Shown piece after piece: positions 9,729 through 18,770 of a DNA stretch of 64,000 nt. Source of the DNA: Pedobacter sp. SL55 (GTDB taxonomy: Bacteria; Bacteroidota; Bacteroidia; Sphingobacteriales; Sphingobacteriaceae); assembly GCF_026625705.1 (NCBI RefSeq), contig NZ_CP113059.1, positions 4,092,001 through 4,156,000 on the forward strand, written 5' to 3'. A program made the position numbers and the translations under genes. The notes under the pieces are model-generated. The model did no database searches. It had not been told where the DNA came from and saw only the letters and a list, made by a program, of their open reading frames with translations. Numbering within the stretch: position 1 is the first letter of the stretch; every line of letters begins with the position of its first letter.

Positions 9729-9753
9729 GAGTACGGTTTAAATTAGCGTACTC
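9729..9753. repeat. Small hairpin between convergent genes
   Basis: GAGTACG (9729-9735) and CGTACTC (9747-9753) form a perfect 7-bp stem between the helicase gene and the convergent VIT gene. There is no clear T run on either strand, so it may be a weak terminator or a chance palindrome. Confidence 0.35.
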
Positions 9754-9800
9754 AACTTTAAACTTTAGCAACTAAACACCAATACCCCGCCACTATCCCT

Positions 9801-10502
9801 TTACACATTAACCCCAAACAAGTATCCCACTAGCGCCGAAAGCCCCATGGCTATAGAGCCCCAAATGGTAATGCGCACAATAGCCTTTGTGATATTAGAC
9901 CCACCAGTTTTGGCCGCTTTAGCGCCCAAGATCATCAAAAAAATTAGGGTGGCACCATATAACCAATACTCCATGTGTTTTACTGGCGCAAATAACACCA
10001 CCAACAAAGGCATTAAGCCGCCTACGGTAAACGCTGCACCAGAGGCCATTGCCGCTTGTATAGGATTGGCCTTGCTTACCTCGTTAATACCCAATTCATC
10101 TCGTATATGAGCCGCTAAAGCATCTTTCTCGCTAAGTTCTATTGCTACCTGCATGGCGGTTTCCTTTGTCAATCCACGCCTTTCATAAATTTGAGCTAAA
10201 ATCTGTAGTTCTTCTTCGGGCATGGTCTTTAGTTCAGCTTTTTCCCTTTCAATATCGGCTTTTTCGGTATCCGTTTGCGAACTTACAGATACATACTCGC
10301 CAGCCGACATGGATAAGGCCCCGGCCACCAAACCCGCTACCGTAGCCAATAAAATAGGCTCTCTGGTACTACTTGCTGCAGCTACCCCAATGGCCAAGCT
10401 GGAAATAGAAATAATACCATCATTAGCACCTAAAACCGCAGCCCTAAGCCAATTACTTTTATGGATGTAATGCTGCTCTAAATAATTTTCAATTGTAATC
10501 AT
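9801..10502 (-). CDS. VIT1/CCC1-family metal transporter
   Basis: The 233-residue protein matches the VIT family, which moves Fe2+ or Mn2+ across membranes. The start YIHKSNWLRAAVLGANDGII is the family signature of the first helix. It is followed by GLVAGALSMSAGEYVSVSSQ, a cytosolic helical hairpin rich in Glu (TEKADIEREKAELKTMPEEEL) that binds metal in characterised members, and three further membrane segments toward the C-terminus. Length and layout are complete. It lies 29 bases downstream of the two-component system genes on the same strand and could be cotranscribed with them, which would make it a candidate target of that regulator. Direction of transport is not predictable. Confidence 0.9.
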   Translation of the reverse strand: MITIENYLEQHYIHKSNWLRAAVLGANDGIISISSLAIGVAAASSTREPILLATVAGLVAGALSMSAGEYVSVSSQTDTEKADIEREKAELKTMPEEELQILAQIYERRGLTKETAMQVAIELSEKDALAAHIRDELGINEVSKANPIQAAMASGAAFTVGGLMPLLVVLFAPVKHMEYWLYGATLIFLMILGAKAAKTGGSNITKAIVRITIWGSIAMGLSALVGYLFGVNV

Positions 10503-10531
10503 ACTGATGAATTTACACTATAGCTATTAAA

Positions 10532-11802
10532 TTATTGTATGGAGTGAGGGGTAAAAAATACCGCAAAAGTATGCACACCTGTCTGATAGGAGTACGTAAT
10601 ACCAAACTGATGTAGTTCTACAATTTGTTTAACAATGGCCAAGCCAAGCCCCATACCTTCTGAAGATGGCGACTTGTAAAAACGATCAAAGGCAATTTTA
10701 TCATCCAATGGCTCGTTAGTACCTGTATTGCTAATCCATAAAGCCTGGCTATTTAGTTTAATATCAATGCTGCCGCCTTCGTGATTGTGCCGTATGGCAT
10801 TACCAATTAAGTTATCTAATAAAATATCGGCCAAATATCGGCTCATTAGCAAAGTGTGATCTTGCAAGTTTATATGTACAGCAATACCTTTTTGTTGCGT
10901 AAATTCTTGAAAATATTGTAGTTTTTCTACCAAAATGGATTTGAGGTTAAGTTGTTCCCTATCCCGTAGCAGGTTATTATCTATTTTTACCAGCAACAAT
11001 AAAGACTGATTGAGCTTGGTAAGTTTGGCTGTAGCTCTGTACAGATCAATCAGGTTTTTACTTTGCTCTTCACTCAAATTGGCAGACTGTAACATCATGT
11101 CTAATTTTGCATTGATTACCGCAATTGGTGTCATCATCTCATGCGAAGCATTCTCTGTAAACAACTTAATTTCTCTGTAATCTGATTTTACCCGTTGCGA
11201 GATATCTACAATGGCATCATTAAGTTCTTTAAATTCGGCTATGGAAGTTTACTTACCTGCGCAAAGTTTTGCTCTTGGTTAAGGTTAAACGATTTAAGAT
11301 TAAGCAGCAATTGTTTAAAAGGCAGCCACATTTTCTTCATCATGTAGCGGCTTACCAACAGTAGTAGCAGCAGCAACGCCAATACAGGCAAAATAATCAC
11401 TAAAAAAATACTTTTCGCTTGGTCGATATGGGCAATTTTAGAAGCTATGATTTTAACGCGATAAGTTTGTGCCCCCATCTGCAAGTCTTCTTCTAAATAT
11501 CTGCCCGTTTCTTCTACCTGTTTTTTGGTGTTATAGAAAATGGTATCCCCGAAATGTCTTTTTAGGCTAAGCCGCCCAACTTGATGGTATTCTATAACCA
11601 AATCTTCGAAGGCGGTATGTGCCGGAAAACTTTCTTTTTTTGTGGTATAATCTTTTACCTCCAGCAACTCCTCTACCAAGTAATTGTCAATCTGCCTGTT
11701 TAGGTAATTGCTTAGTGTATGATAAAAAAGATAGCCTATCAGCAACAAACCTGCTATACTGGTGATCAATAACACCCTATTATATGCCGTAAACAACCTC
11801 AT
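10532..11802 (-). pseudogene. Sensor histidine kinase, interrupted by a frameshift
   Basis: Two frames together encode one kinase. The first part (11239-11802) has a transmembrane helix near the N-terminus, a sensor loop, a second helix (LVIILPVLALLLLLLLVSRYMM) and a HAMP-like start; it ends in a premature TAG at 11239. The second part (10532-11164) has the H box ENASHEMMTP, the N box DNLIGNAIRH and the G box GMGLGLAIVKQ. The missing linker is intact in the second frame across 11165-11245 (AEFKELNDAIVDISQRVKSD), so one missing base, most simply an A in the short run at 11248-11250, restores the whole protein. It overlaps the response regulator gene by 4 bases (ATGA). It may be a true frameshift or a sequencing error. 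Confidence 0.85.
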
Positions 11803-12476
11803 TCGTCGGCAAATTTATAACCTACGCCATACACCGAGTGGAAGTAATCTTTACAACCTCCATCTACCAGCTTTTTCCGTAAGTTTTTAATATGTGTATA
11901 GATAAAATCGAAGCTGTCGGCCATATCGGCATGGTCGCCCCAAATGTGCGTAACTAATGCCGATTTAGCAATTACCTTAGATTTATTAGCCAAAAAATAC
12001 AGCAACAAATCAAATTCTTTACGGGTAAGGTTAATGGCTAGGTTATTTACTTTTACCGTTTTACGCTGAATATCAATGGTTAGCTCATTAAAAACGATAA
12101 GATCATTGCCTTTAAAAGACCTGCGCCTTACCACCGCCAAAATGCGGGCACTCAGTTCCGAAAGATGAAAGGGCTTGATCAAATAATCATCGGCACCCAA
12201 GCTTAAACCCTCTATGCGCTGATCTATTGAACTTCTGGCGGTAATGATAATGACGCCAGCGCTTTTATCTTCTTTTTTTAGTTGTAGCAACAGCTTTAAA
12301 CCATCGCCGTCTGGCAAAGTAAGGTCTAGCAAGATACAGTCATAATCATACAGGGCTATTTTTTCTGAGGCCGTATCAAAGCGGTCGGCAAAGTCGCAAA
12401 CATTGCCTTCGGCCTTCAAATAATCCATGATATTTAACCGCAGTAGTTCTTCATCCTCAACAACTAAAATCTTCAT
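11799..12476 (-). CDS. OmpR/PhoB-type response regulator
   Basis: The 225-residue protein has a receiver domain (about 1-118) with acidic pocket E7/D8, phosphoacceptor D51 in LLDLTLPDGDG, conserved T in IITARS and K in LIKP. A winged-helix DNA-binding domain follows (about 125-223), with the typical NLTRKEFDLLLYF and HSVYGVGYKF segments. It is the upstream partner of the interrupted kinase, overlapping it by 4 bases, so the pair forms a two-component system that activates or represses unknown genes. The VIT transporter downstream and the DUF3570/ApbE redox cluster upstream lie on the same strand. The 33-base gap to DUF3570 suggests the system may be cotranscribed with that cluster. Confidence 0.95.
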   Translation of the reverse strand: MKILVVEDEELLRLNIMDYLKAEGNVCDFADRFDTASEKIALYDYDCILLDLTLPDGDGLKLLLQLKKEDKSAGVIIITARSSIDQRIEGLSLGADDYLIKPFHLSELSARILAVVRRRSFKGNDLIVFNELTIDIQRKTVKVNNLAINLTRKEFDLLLYFLANKSKVIAKSALVTHIWGDHADMADSFDFIYTHIKNLRKKLVDGGCKDYFHSVYGVGYKFADE

Positions 12477-12509
12477 AAGCCATTAGCGCTAACCAGACCA
12501 ACAATTTAG

Positions 12510-13706
12510 TTATTTATATTTAATATTTAACGAAACGATGTTAGAACTCATGTTTATATTTTTGGAGTAATGCCCGTAACGCAACTCTAACATACTTAAA
12601 TGCTGAAGCCCGAATACCCCTTTTGGTGGTGCCAAGCGTATACCTAAGCCATAAAAGTTGCTATTGAACTTAGACAGGTCGTAATTGCTGTTGTAATACT
12701 GATCGGCAATAGTATGGCGCTGGTACGGCGCAAAATATTTGGCTGCCGTTTGGCTATAGTATCGGTAAAACGGACTTAGCGAGAAAAATGGGTTCATTTT
12801 AATGGGCAACTCTAGCTCTGCTGTGTGTGCGTTAAGCCCCCAATTATCGGTATAAAAACGATAATAGGTTCTGATGATCAGGTTATCGCCCAAAAAGTAA
12901 TTGGCCCTAAAACCCAAAGGCAATTTAAAGCGGCTGTTAGGTAATTTCTCTTGATGTACGCTGCCATATGTAAAATACACCCTATGAAATGGTAAACTTA
13001 GGTAACCGCTTTGCTGTACCACATCGGCGAGGAGCATGAGCTGTAGGCGCTGGTTGACAATTTGCGAATAAGACAGTGAACCAGCAAAGGTATTTCTGGC
13101 TGCCGTACCCCCTGTTTCGTGTTCGCCGCCGTTGGCCCTAAATTCTATCGGCAAAATTAACGTAACCTGATCCAGATAGGTTTGAAATTTAGCGGTAAAC
13201 TCGCCATTTCTATCTTTAGTTTTAGCAGAAAAAGCCACATTACCGCCAAAAGAGAGGTAATCGTACTCGGCAGATGAGGATAAGCCAAAAGCCAGAGTGG
13301 TGCCTTTTTTCTCGTTCTCGATACTCCAATTTAAAGAAGGATAAATGCGAGTATCGGCATGAGAGGCAGAAGAATTGGCCTGCAAATCTATTTTATCTGA
13401 CGAAGCTGAGGTGTAATGATCTATGCCTACCTCTAAACCAAAGGTATGCTTACGTTCTTTGCTGTCGTATTTGGTCAGCTTTACATCGAACACATTGGCA
13501 ATATCGGTTAGTTTTTGCGAACCTATACCGCCCGTTACTGCGGCATTGTTGCCATCTTGTGTGTAGTAGCTAGATACCAGGTTAACTTCTTCGAGCTTTA
13601 ACTTGCGACTTTGGTAGCCGGTGTTTTCTGCTTTGGAATTAGTTTGTGCAAAGCTTGGATGCAAGAGCGCAAAGGCCATAGCTACCGTTAAAAATACTTT
13701 TTTCAT
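12510..13706 (-). CDS. DUF3570 family outer-membrane beta-barrel protein
   Basis: The protein is 398 residues with a cleavable signal peptide (MKKVFLTVAMAFALLHPSFAQ). The rest alternates amphipathic strands with aromatic girdles and ends in SLNIKYK, as expected for an outer-membrane barrel. The N-terminal region contains VSSYYTQDGNNAAVTGGIGSQ, which I recall as typical for DUF3570. This family usually sits next to DUF4266, an ApbE flavin transferase and a thioredoxin-like protein, and here exactly that order is seen (13742-15346). It is the last gene of the run. The molecular role is unknown; an outer-membrane partner for a periplasmic redox pathway is an inference from gene order. Confidence 0.85.
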   Translation of the reverse strand: MKKVFLTVAMAFALLHPSFAQTNSKAENTGYQSRKLKLEEVNLVSSYYTQDGNNAAVTGGIGSQKLTDIANVFDVKLTKYDSKERKHTFGLEVGIDHYTSASSDKIDLQANSSASHADTRIYPSLNWSIENEKKGTTLAFGLSSSAEYDYLSFGGNVAFSAKTKDRNGEFTAKFQTYLDQVTLILPIEFRANGGEHETGGTAARNTFAGSLSYSQIVNQRLQLMLLADVVQQSGYLSLPFHRVYFTYGSVHQEKLPNSRFKLPLGFRANYFLGDNLIIRTYYRFYTDNWGLNAHTAELELPIKMNPFFSLSPFYRYYSQTAAKYFAPYQRHTIADQYYNSNYDLSKFNSNFYGLGIRLAPPKGVFGLQHLSMLELRYGHYSKNINMSSNIVSLNIKYK

Positions 13707-13741
13707 CAGTGTAAGTTTAAGATGAGATGAATATTTGCGAA

Positions 13742-13975
13742 TTAATTACAGCCGCAACCGCCGCCACTTTTACCTGCATTGGCGCCCGAGGCACCCTCTC
13801 GGTAACCTTGAAAACTTAACTCAGTTTTTTCTACCTTTCGGTTAGACAAAGCCATTTCCGCATCGTTCAATCTGTTTTTTTGATATTCTTTTACCGTTGT
13901 GCAAGAACTTGCCAAGGCCAACAGCGCTAGCAGTAACATTGGCAGTAAACGGTGCTTTTTTGATTTTGTATTCAT
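13742..13975 (-). CDS. DUF4266 small lipoprotein with C-terminal Gly-Cys tail
   Basis: This 77-residue lipoprotein has lipobox LASSC near residue 25, then TTVKEYQKNRLNDAEMAL, which fits the DUF4266 family. The C-terminus is KSGGGCGCN; the two cysteines in a glycine tail are a striking feature that could bind a metal, form a disulfide or carry a modification. The segment REGASGAN lies just before it and resembles the S/T-G-A-S/T site used by ApbE flavin transferases, but with Asn in the acceptor position, so this is only suggestive. It overlaps apbE by 4 bases (ATGA), which implies translational coupling with the flavin transferase. The function is not known. Confidence 0.8.
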   Translation of the reverse strand: MNTKSKKHRLLPMLLLALLALASSCTTVKEYQKNRLNDAEMALSNRKVEKTELSFQGYREGASGANAGKSGGGCGCN

Positions 13976-14922
13976 TTGAGATTGATATTTTTACTGGTGT
14001 AGATTTGATTATTATCGTCGATAATGATGCAGGCCAAATGATGAATTTGGTTGATAAGGTTTAAGCCAGCTTTAACGCCCATAATGGTTACTGGAGTAGC
14101 CATAGCATCGGCTATTTCTGCATTGGGACTAATGATAGTTACGCTTTTAATACCTCTTACAGGCAATCCGGTTTTAGGATTAATGGTGTGCGAATATTTG
14201 ATGCCATCAATCATCACATACTTTTCGTAATTGCCAGAAGTAGCTACCGCCATATCGGTTACATTGAGGTAAGAAAATGGCAGTTGTTTATGATCTGGGT
14301 TAACTACGCCGATGGTCCACGGCTGGCCGTTGGGCTGATTTCCCCAAGCGGTAAGGTCACCAGAAGCATTTACAATTCCGCTAACTATACCTTCCCTTTT
14401 TAACAGGGCTTTAGCCATTTCTGCGGCATAACCTTTTCCAATACCACCAAAACCAATGCGCATACCTTTTTCCTTCAGTTTTACGGTACAATTTTCATGA
14501 TCTAAGATGATATTTTGATAATTGATGAGCCTTACCATAGCTTTAGCTTGGTCTGCACTGGGCAATGTGCTCATGTGTTGATCGAAATTCCAGAGCCTTT
14601 TATCAATAGAACCGTAAGATAGATCAAAAGCCCCATCGGTTATTTTAGAAATCCTTATGGAACGTTCAATCAGGCTAAATACTTCCCTATCAACTTTTAC
14701 GGCTGTCACACCAGCTTGTTGGTTAATCTGGTTGGTTTGGCTACGCTCATCAAAAGTGGTCAGCAATGCCTCGATCCTTTTAATTTCATCAACTGCCAGA
14801 TCCAATTTAGCGTTTGCCCAAGCTTCATCTTCTGCTACTACCGTAAGCTCAAAAGTATTACCCATTAACCTTTGGCTGCGTTTAAAAGATTGTAAAGCAA
14901 GCTCAATACTAGTGGTTAGCAT
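13972..14922 (-). CDS. apbE: FAD:protein FMN transferase (ApbE family)
   Basis: ApbE covalently attaches FMN from FAD to Ser/Thr of target proteins in the periplasm. Motifs seen: RLMGNTFELTVVA at the domain start, TFDERSQTNQINQQAG, GFGGIGKGYAAEMA, NASGDLTAWG, SHTINPKTGLPV and IADAMATPVTIMG, the last with the metal-binding Asp. I chose the ATG at 14922, which overlaps the thioredoxin stop by 14 bases; the longer frame from 14967 would overlap by 59 bases and adds no signal. With either start there is no clear signal peptide or lipobox, which is odd because most ApbE proteins are exported. The real target protein is not obvious; DUF4266 and the cytochrome b are the local candidates. Confidence 0.9.
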   Translation of the reverse strand: MLTTSIELALQSFKRSQRLMGNTFELTVVAEDEAWANAKLDLAVDEIKRIEALLTTFDERSQTNQINQQAGVTAVKVDREVFSLIERSIRISKITDGAFDLSYGSIDKRLWNFDQHMSTLPSADQAKAMVRLINYQNIILDHENCTVKLKEKGMRIGFGGIGKGYAAEMAKALLKREGIVSGIVNASGDLTAWGNQPNGQPWTIGVVNPDHKQLPFSYLNVTDMAVATSGNYEKYVMIDGIKYSHTINPKTGLPVRGIKSVTIISPNAEIADAMATPVTIMGVKAGLNLINQIHHLACIIIDDNNQIYTSKNINLK

Positions 14923-15346
14923 TACAAATTTGTTTAACGGTAGCGGTAAATTGGGTTGGGGTTTCATCGGGCAATCCTTCCCAAGTTTTAATCACTTTAC
15001 CCTCTGCATTTAGCAACAGGATGTAAGGAAACCTTCCGTTAGGATTATATTGGTCGGCCAGTGCCTCGTTTTGTTTTTTTATATCAACAGGCAACTGATT
15101 TTTTTTATTACGTGGAAAATCGGCATTCACGAGCACCAAATTTTGATCTGCCATCTTTAAAAATCCCGCATCGGTAAAAATTTCCTTGTGCATCCTAATG
15201 CAAGGGATACACCAATCTGAACCAGAGAAATTCAACAAAATAAATTGGTTTTTCTCTTTAGCCAATTTCTTTGCATTCTCGAAATTAGCTTCCCAAGGAC
15301 TTACTGATATGCCCATAGTAAAGATTAAAAACAGTAAGGTTTTCAT
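14909..15346 (-). CDS. Periplasmic thioredoxin-like protein
   Basis: The 145-residue protein has a short signal peptide (MKTLLFLIFTMGISVS) and a thioredoxin_7/DUF255-type fold. The active site is GSDWCIPCIRMHKEIF, a WC-x-x-C dithiol, and the cis-proline region is GRFPYILLLN. It probably reduces or oxidises disulfides in the periplasm. Within this cluster its natural partner could be the Cys-Gly-Cys tail of DUF4266. It overlaps apbE downstream and lies 46 bases from the cytochrome b gene upstream, so all five genes are probably one transcript. Confidence 0.9.
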   Translation of the reverse strand: MKTLLFLIFTMGISVSPWEANFENAKKLAKEKNQFILLNFSGSDWCIPCIRMHKEIFTDAGFLKMADQNLVLVNADFPRNKKNQLPVDIKKQNEALADQYNPNGRFPYILLLNAEGKVIKTWEGLPDETPTQFTATVKQICNANH

Positions 15347-15392
15347 ACGTTGTGAGATTTTGGATTTTTATTTGAGGTTAAAGAAATACAGA

Positions 15393-16027
15393 TCAGTTAT
15401 CTGCGTTGCCACCATTGATTATGTCAGATACTATTCCGGGTTGATTGCTTTTTTCGGCAATGACTACCCCTACAATATGGATTATAATGAACGACAGTAT
15501 GAGGTACATGACCAGCTCATGCATTTCTTTGACGCTATGCGCTACGGTATCGGATATACTCAATTGTTCATGAAATTTTATGCTTAACCCACTGATGGCC
15601 ATAAACGCCAACATTGCATAAAAAAAGACATAGCTAAACTTACCAAAAGTTCTTTAACAATCGATTTATCTTTTTGTACACGATACAGTAAAAATGCTTT
15701 CTTTATTTTTTGGGATAATTTTTGATTACTGTTTTGCGAAAATTCTGCAATTAACCGATAAACCAGCAAAGCAATTAGTGCATAACCAACGTAAACGTGC
15801 CAATCCCATACCTTTTCTTCTAAACCGTGGGCCACTGCTTTGGCTTGCTGTGCCGTTAAAGATGCGCCTTGTTGCTCGAGTTGCTGTGCTATAAACTTGG
15901 CGTTGCTTTTTTTATCTAACAAGGTAGAATTTAAGAACACGGTAAATAACGAACCGCTTATTACCATGACATTGATCCTATGCCAAAATATAACATGTGC
16001 TGTATATTTTTTAGTTGCCTTGTGCAT
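15393..16027 (-). pseudogene. Cytochrome b561-like membrane protein, interrupted by a frameshift
   Basis: Two overlapping frames (15584-16027 and 15393-15614) together encode a four-helix b-type cytochrome. The first half has HVIFWHRINVMVISG and WDWHVYVGYALIALLVYRL; the second has YAMLAFMAISGLSIKFHE and VKEMHELVMYLILSFIIIHIVG. The histidines sit as expected for two hemes of the cytochrome b561/hydrogenase cytochrome b family. The frame breaks at a run of seven A (15620-15626; T on the coding strand); one more base would fuse SLAMSFF to YAMLAFM. Such proteins pass quinol electrons to periplasmic partners. It heads the ApbE/DUF4266/DUF3570 cluster. Possible sequencing error at the homopolymer. 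Confidence 0.8.
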
Positions 16028-16177
16028 ATTACTAGATTTGATGTGTTAATAAGTACAAACCTAAAATGCAATTCTGAAGAAATTCTGTAGCTAATTTAGC
16101 TGTTGTTAATTTGTACAAAACAATTGGTAAAAGCCATCCAATTAATATATTTACGGCAAATCATCTAATTTTAAAAA

Positions 16178-16885
16178 ATGAATATCGCATTAAGTGTTTT
16201 TAATTGGAGTGGCGGAAAAGATAGTTGCTTAGCGCTACACCATATTTTACAAAATCAACTTTTCGATATCAAATATTTGCTTACTACAGTAAGCCAAGCC
16301 TACAATCGGGTAAGTATGCACGGCGTACGCGAAAGCCTTTTGGTTAAACAGGCAAATAGTTTAGGCCTTCCGCTGTATCAGGTAAAGTTACCAGAGCTAC
16401 CAGATATGGCTACCTACGAATTAGAGATGAACAAGCACCTTACCTTGCTTAAAGCCCAAGGCATTACACATGCTATATTTGGCGATTTATTCTTGGCAGA
16501 TCTAAAGGCTTATCGGGAAAGCAAACTCGCCGAAATAGGATTAACAGCCGAATTTCCATTATGGAAAAGAGATACCACAGCAGTATTAAAAGAATTTATT
16601 TCGCTCGGCTACAAAACCATTGTAGTATGTGCACAGCAAGGCCTCGAAAATTTTTGCGGCCGCATCATAGATGAGCATTTTATTGATGAGCTTCCGGCAG
16701 GCATAGATCCATGCGGCGAAAACGGAGAGTTCCATACTTTCGTGTTTGATGGCCCTTTATTTAAAAAGCCAATAAATTTCACTTTGGGAGAAAAAATATT
16801 CAAAACCTTTGCGGCACCTAATGGAGAAACAGAACAAGGATATTGGTACATAGATTTAATTGACGATGAAGCAACAGCAAAATGA
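16178..16885 (+). CDS. Dph6-like ATP pyrophosphatase (diphthine-ammonia ligase family)
   Basis: The 235-residue protein belongs to the N-type ATP pyrophosphatases. The P-loop-like motif is NWSGGKDSCLALHH near residue 9; the Dph6 signature region GENGEFHTFVFDGPLF lies near residue 185. In eukaryotes Dph6 amidates diphthine on elongation factor 2, but bacteria lack diphthamide, so the bacterial substrate is unknown. The start is supported by an A-rich leader directly upstream. The gene is monocistronic and divergent from the cytochrome b cluster. Confidence 0.85.
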   Translation: MNIALSVFNWSGGKDSCLALHHILQNQLFDIKYLLTTVSQAYNRVSMHGVRESLLVKQANSLGLPLYQVKLPELPDMATYELEMNKHLTLLKAQGITHAIFGDLFLADLKAYRESKLAEIGLTAEFPLWKRDTTAVLKEFISLGYKTIVVCAQQGLENFCGRIIDEHFIDELPAGIDPCGENGEFHTFVFDGPLFKKPINFTLGEKIFKTFAAPNGETEQGYWYIDLIDDEATAK

Positions 16886-17139
16886 GGAAATGAGTAATAA
16901 GCCCTGCATCTTCTAAGCTCCTACTTTTCAATTTTCTCGCTACTTATATCCCACTGCCGACTTCAAATTCCTCACAACCCCAAAAACCTTACAACCTACA
17001 GTGCTTAAAAGTTGCAAATACTTAATTTGATACTAATTTAGCATGACTATTGCGCTTGCCTGTAAAAACGCGTTTCAAAAATCCTACAAAATTTAGTTGA
17101 AACCCAATTACAGGTTAATTGCATAACCTATCTACATTA

Positions 17140-17508
17140 ATGACAGCACCAAGTATTAAAAGAAGCAAGCAACTTACCCAAAACTATTTTCAGTTCTTGG
17201 ACAAACACATTATGGAAGTGGCTGTAGGAAAAGCAACCAGCTTCATGGAAATTAACCAAATTGCCAGCGAGTTATTTGTTTCTCACAAACATTTAACAGA
17301 TACTGTACAGCAAGAAACAGGTAACCACCCCTGCCACTTCTACGATCTTAAAATTATTGAGCAGGCAAAACAAATGCTCACAAATACCAACCAATCTATT
17401 TCGGAAATTGCAAGGTTACTTACCTACGACCCCTCTAACTTTCTAAAATTTTTCAAGAAAATGGAGGGAAAAACACCAGGGCAATTCAGAAATGAAAGCA
17501 GAAAATAA
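17140..17508 (+). CDS. AraC-type helix-turn-helix regulator
   Basis: From the ATG at 17140 the protein has 122 residues and consists almost only of an AraC DNA-binding domain. The first helix-turn-helix is around IASELFVSHKHLTDTVQQET, and the second is around ISEIARLLTYDPSNFLKFFK followed by KKMEGKTPGQFRNE. There is no ligand-binding domain. A TTG 21 bases upstream extends the frame but is a poor start. It is followed on the same strand by an SDR, a small membrane protein and a SnoaL-like lipoprotein, so it probably regulates that group. Confidence 0.85.
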   Translation: MTAPSIKRSKQLTQNYFQFLDKHIMEVAVGKATSFMEINQIASELFVSHKHLTDTVQQETGNHPCHFYDLKIIEQAKQMLTNTNQSISEIARLLTYDPSNFLKFFKKMEGKTPGQFRNESRK

Positions 17509-17592
17509 AATTCCGAAAAGCTCACCACGATATTTTTTTCGGGAATAAAGACCTTTACAAATAATTATTATCTAACTATAAAAATTGAAAAA

Positions 17593-18348
17593 ATGAGCAG
17601 AAACGACGTAAATGGAAAAGTGGTTCTTATTGCTGGTGGCGGTAAAAACTTAGGCGCATTATTAAGCAAAGATTTTGCGGCTAAAGGTGCAAAACTAGCT
17701 ATACACTACAACAGCGAGAGTTCTAAAGCAGAAAGTGAAAAAACTTTAGCCGAAGTAAAAGCTATGGGTGCAGAGGCTTTCTTGTTTCAGGCCGACTTAA
17801 CTAAAGTAGACAACATTGCCAAACTATTTGATGAAACCATTGCCAAATTTGGAGGGGTTGACATTGCCATTAACACTGTAGGTATGGTACTAAAGAAACC
17901 ATTTACAGAAACTACAGAGGCAGAGTACGACGTGATGTTTGGCGTAAATTCAAAATCAGCTTATTTCTTTTTGCAAGAAGCGGGCAAAAAAATAAACGAT
18001 AATGGTAAAATCTGTACCATAGTTACTTCTTTGTTAGCAGCCTATACTGGTTTATATTCTACTTATGCGGGCGCCAAAGCTCCTGTTGAGCATTTTACTA
18101 GAGCAGCTTCTAAAGAATTTGGCGCCAGAGGTATTTCGGTAACTGCGGTAGCACCAGGCCCAATGGATACGCCTTTCTTCTACGGTCAAGAAAGTGAGGA
18201 TGCTGTTGCCTACCACAAATCAGCTTCGGCATTGGGTGGCCTAACAGATATTAAAGACATTGCACCGTTGGTAGAGTTTTTAGTAACCGAAGGATGGTGG
18301 ATTACCGGACAAACCATTTTTGCAAATGGCGGATATACGACTAGGTAA
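17593..18348 (+). CDS. Short-chain dehydrogenase/reductase
   Basis: The 251-residue protein is a classical SDR. The cofactor loop reads AGGGKNLGA instead of TGxxxGxG, N91-A-like NTVGM follows, and the catalytic Tyr and Lys are in STYAGAK. The C-terminal part (TAVAPGPMDTPFF, ITGQTIFANGG) is typical. The serine expected near VTSLLAA is present. Probably NADPH dependent, because the residue region after the second strand (HYNSESSK) lacks the NAD-type Asp. Substrate unknown. Adjacent to the AraC regulator, a pair often seen in Bacteroidota. Confidence 0.9.
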   Translation: MSRNDVNGKVVLIAGGGKNLGALLSKDFAAKGAKLAIHYNSESSKAESEKTLAEVKAMGAEAFLFQADLTKVDNIAKLFDETIAKFGGVDIAINTVGMVLKKPFTETTEAEYDVMFGVNSKSAYFFLQEAGKKINDNGKICTIVTSLLAAYTGLYSTYAGAKAPVEHFTRAASKEFGARGISVTAVAPGPMDTPFFYGQESEDAVAYHKSASALGGLTDIKDIAPLVEFLVTEGWWITGQTIFANGGYTTR

Positions 18349-18418
18349 AATCAATTTAAATTAACACGAGAAAGGTAGGCAACACGTTTGTTTACCTTTT
18401 TCTTATCAACAACAAACT

Positions 18419-18769
18419 ATGGCTATAAAAATATTAAACTCCATTTTAATACTCGTTGCAGTATTTATGGGCTTAAAACAAGGCTGGGCAATGCTATCTA
18501 GCAAACCAGAAATGCTAGAAATGTTTAGCAAGTGGAATTTTTCTAAAACAGCAATAATGGTTAACGGAGCTGTAACTATAATAGCAGCCTTGTTAATTTT
18601 GTTTCCCAAGACTTTTGTATGGGGCAATTTTTTAATGGCCGCAGGCATTTTAATGATCATTTGCCTGCAGTTGTGGCACAAAGATTTAAAGGGGGCGGCA
18701 ATAGAAATTCCATTCTTATTGCTTAACCTCATTATTGTGTACTTACAACACCCTTTAAAGAGCAATTAA
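18419..18769 (+). CDS. Small DoxX-like membrane protein
   Basis: The 116-residue protein is mostly hydrophobic, with about four membrane helices (ILNSILILVAVFMGL, VNGAVTIIAALLILF, NFLMAAGILMIICLQL, IPFLLLNLIIVYL). The first helix with LKQGWAML followed by a short loop resembles DoxX-like proteins. No enzyme motif is seen. It lies 70 bases after the SDR gene and 1 base before the SnoaL-like lipoprotein gene, so it is in the same operon. Confidence 0.7.
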   Translation: MAIKILNSILILVAVFMGLKQGWAMLSSKPEMLEMFSKWNFSKTAIMVNGAVTIIAALLILFPKTFVWGNFLMAAGILMIICLQLWHKDLKGAAIEIPFLLLNLIIVYLQHPLKSN

Positions 18770-18770
18770 A

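Noticed and set aside
13742..13975. DUF4266 as a methanobactin-like copper peptide precursor
   Set aside because: The Cys-Gly-Cys tail is suggestive, but no peptide-modifying enzymes such as MbnBC are nearby and the protein is a lipoprotein.
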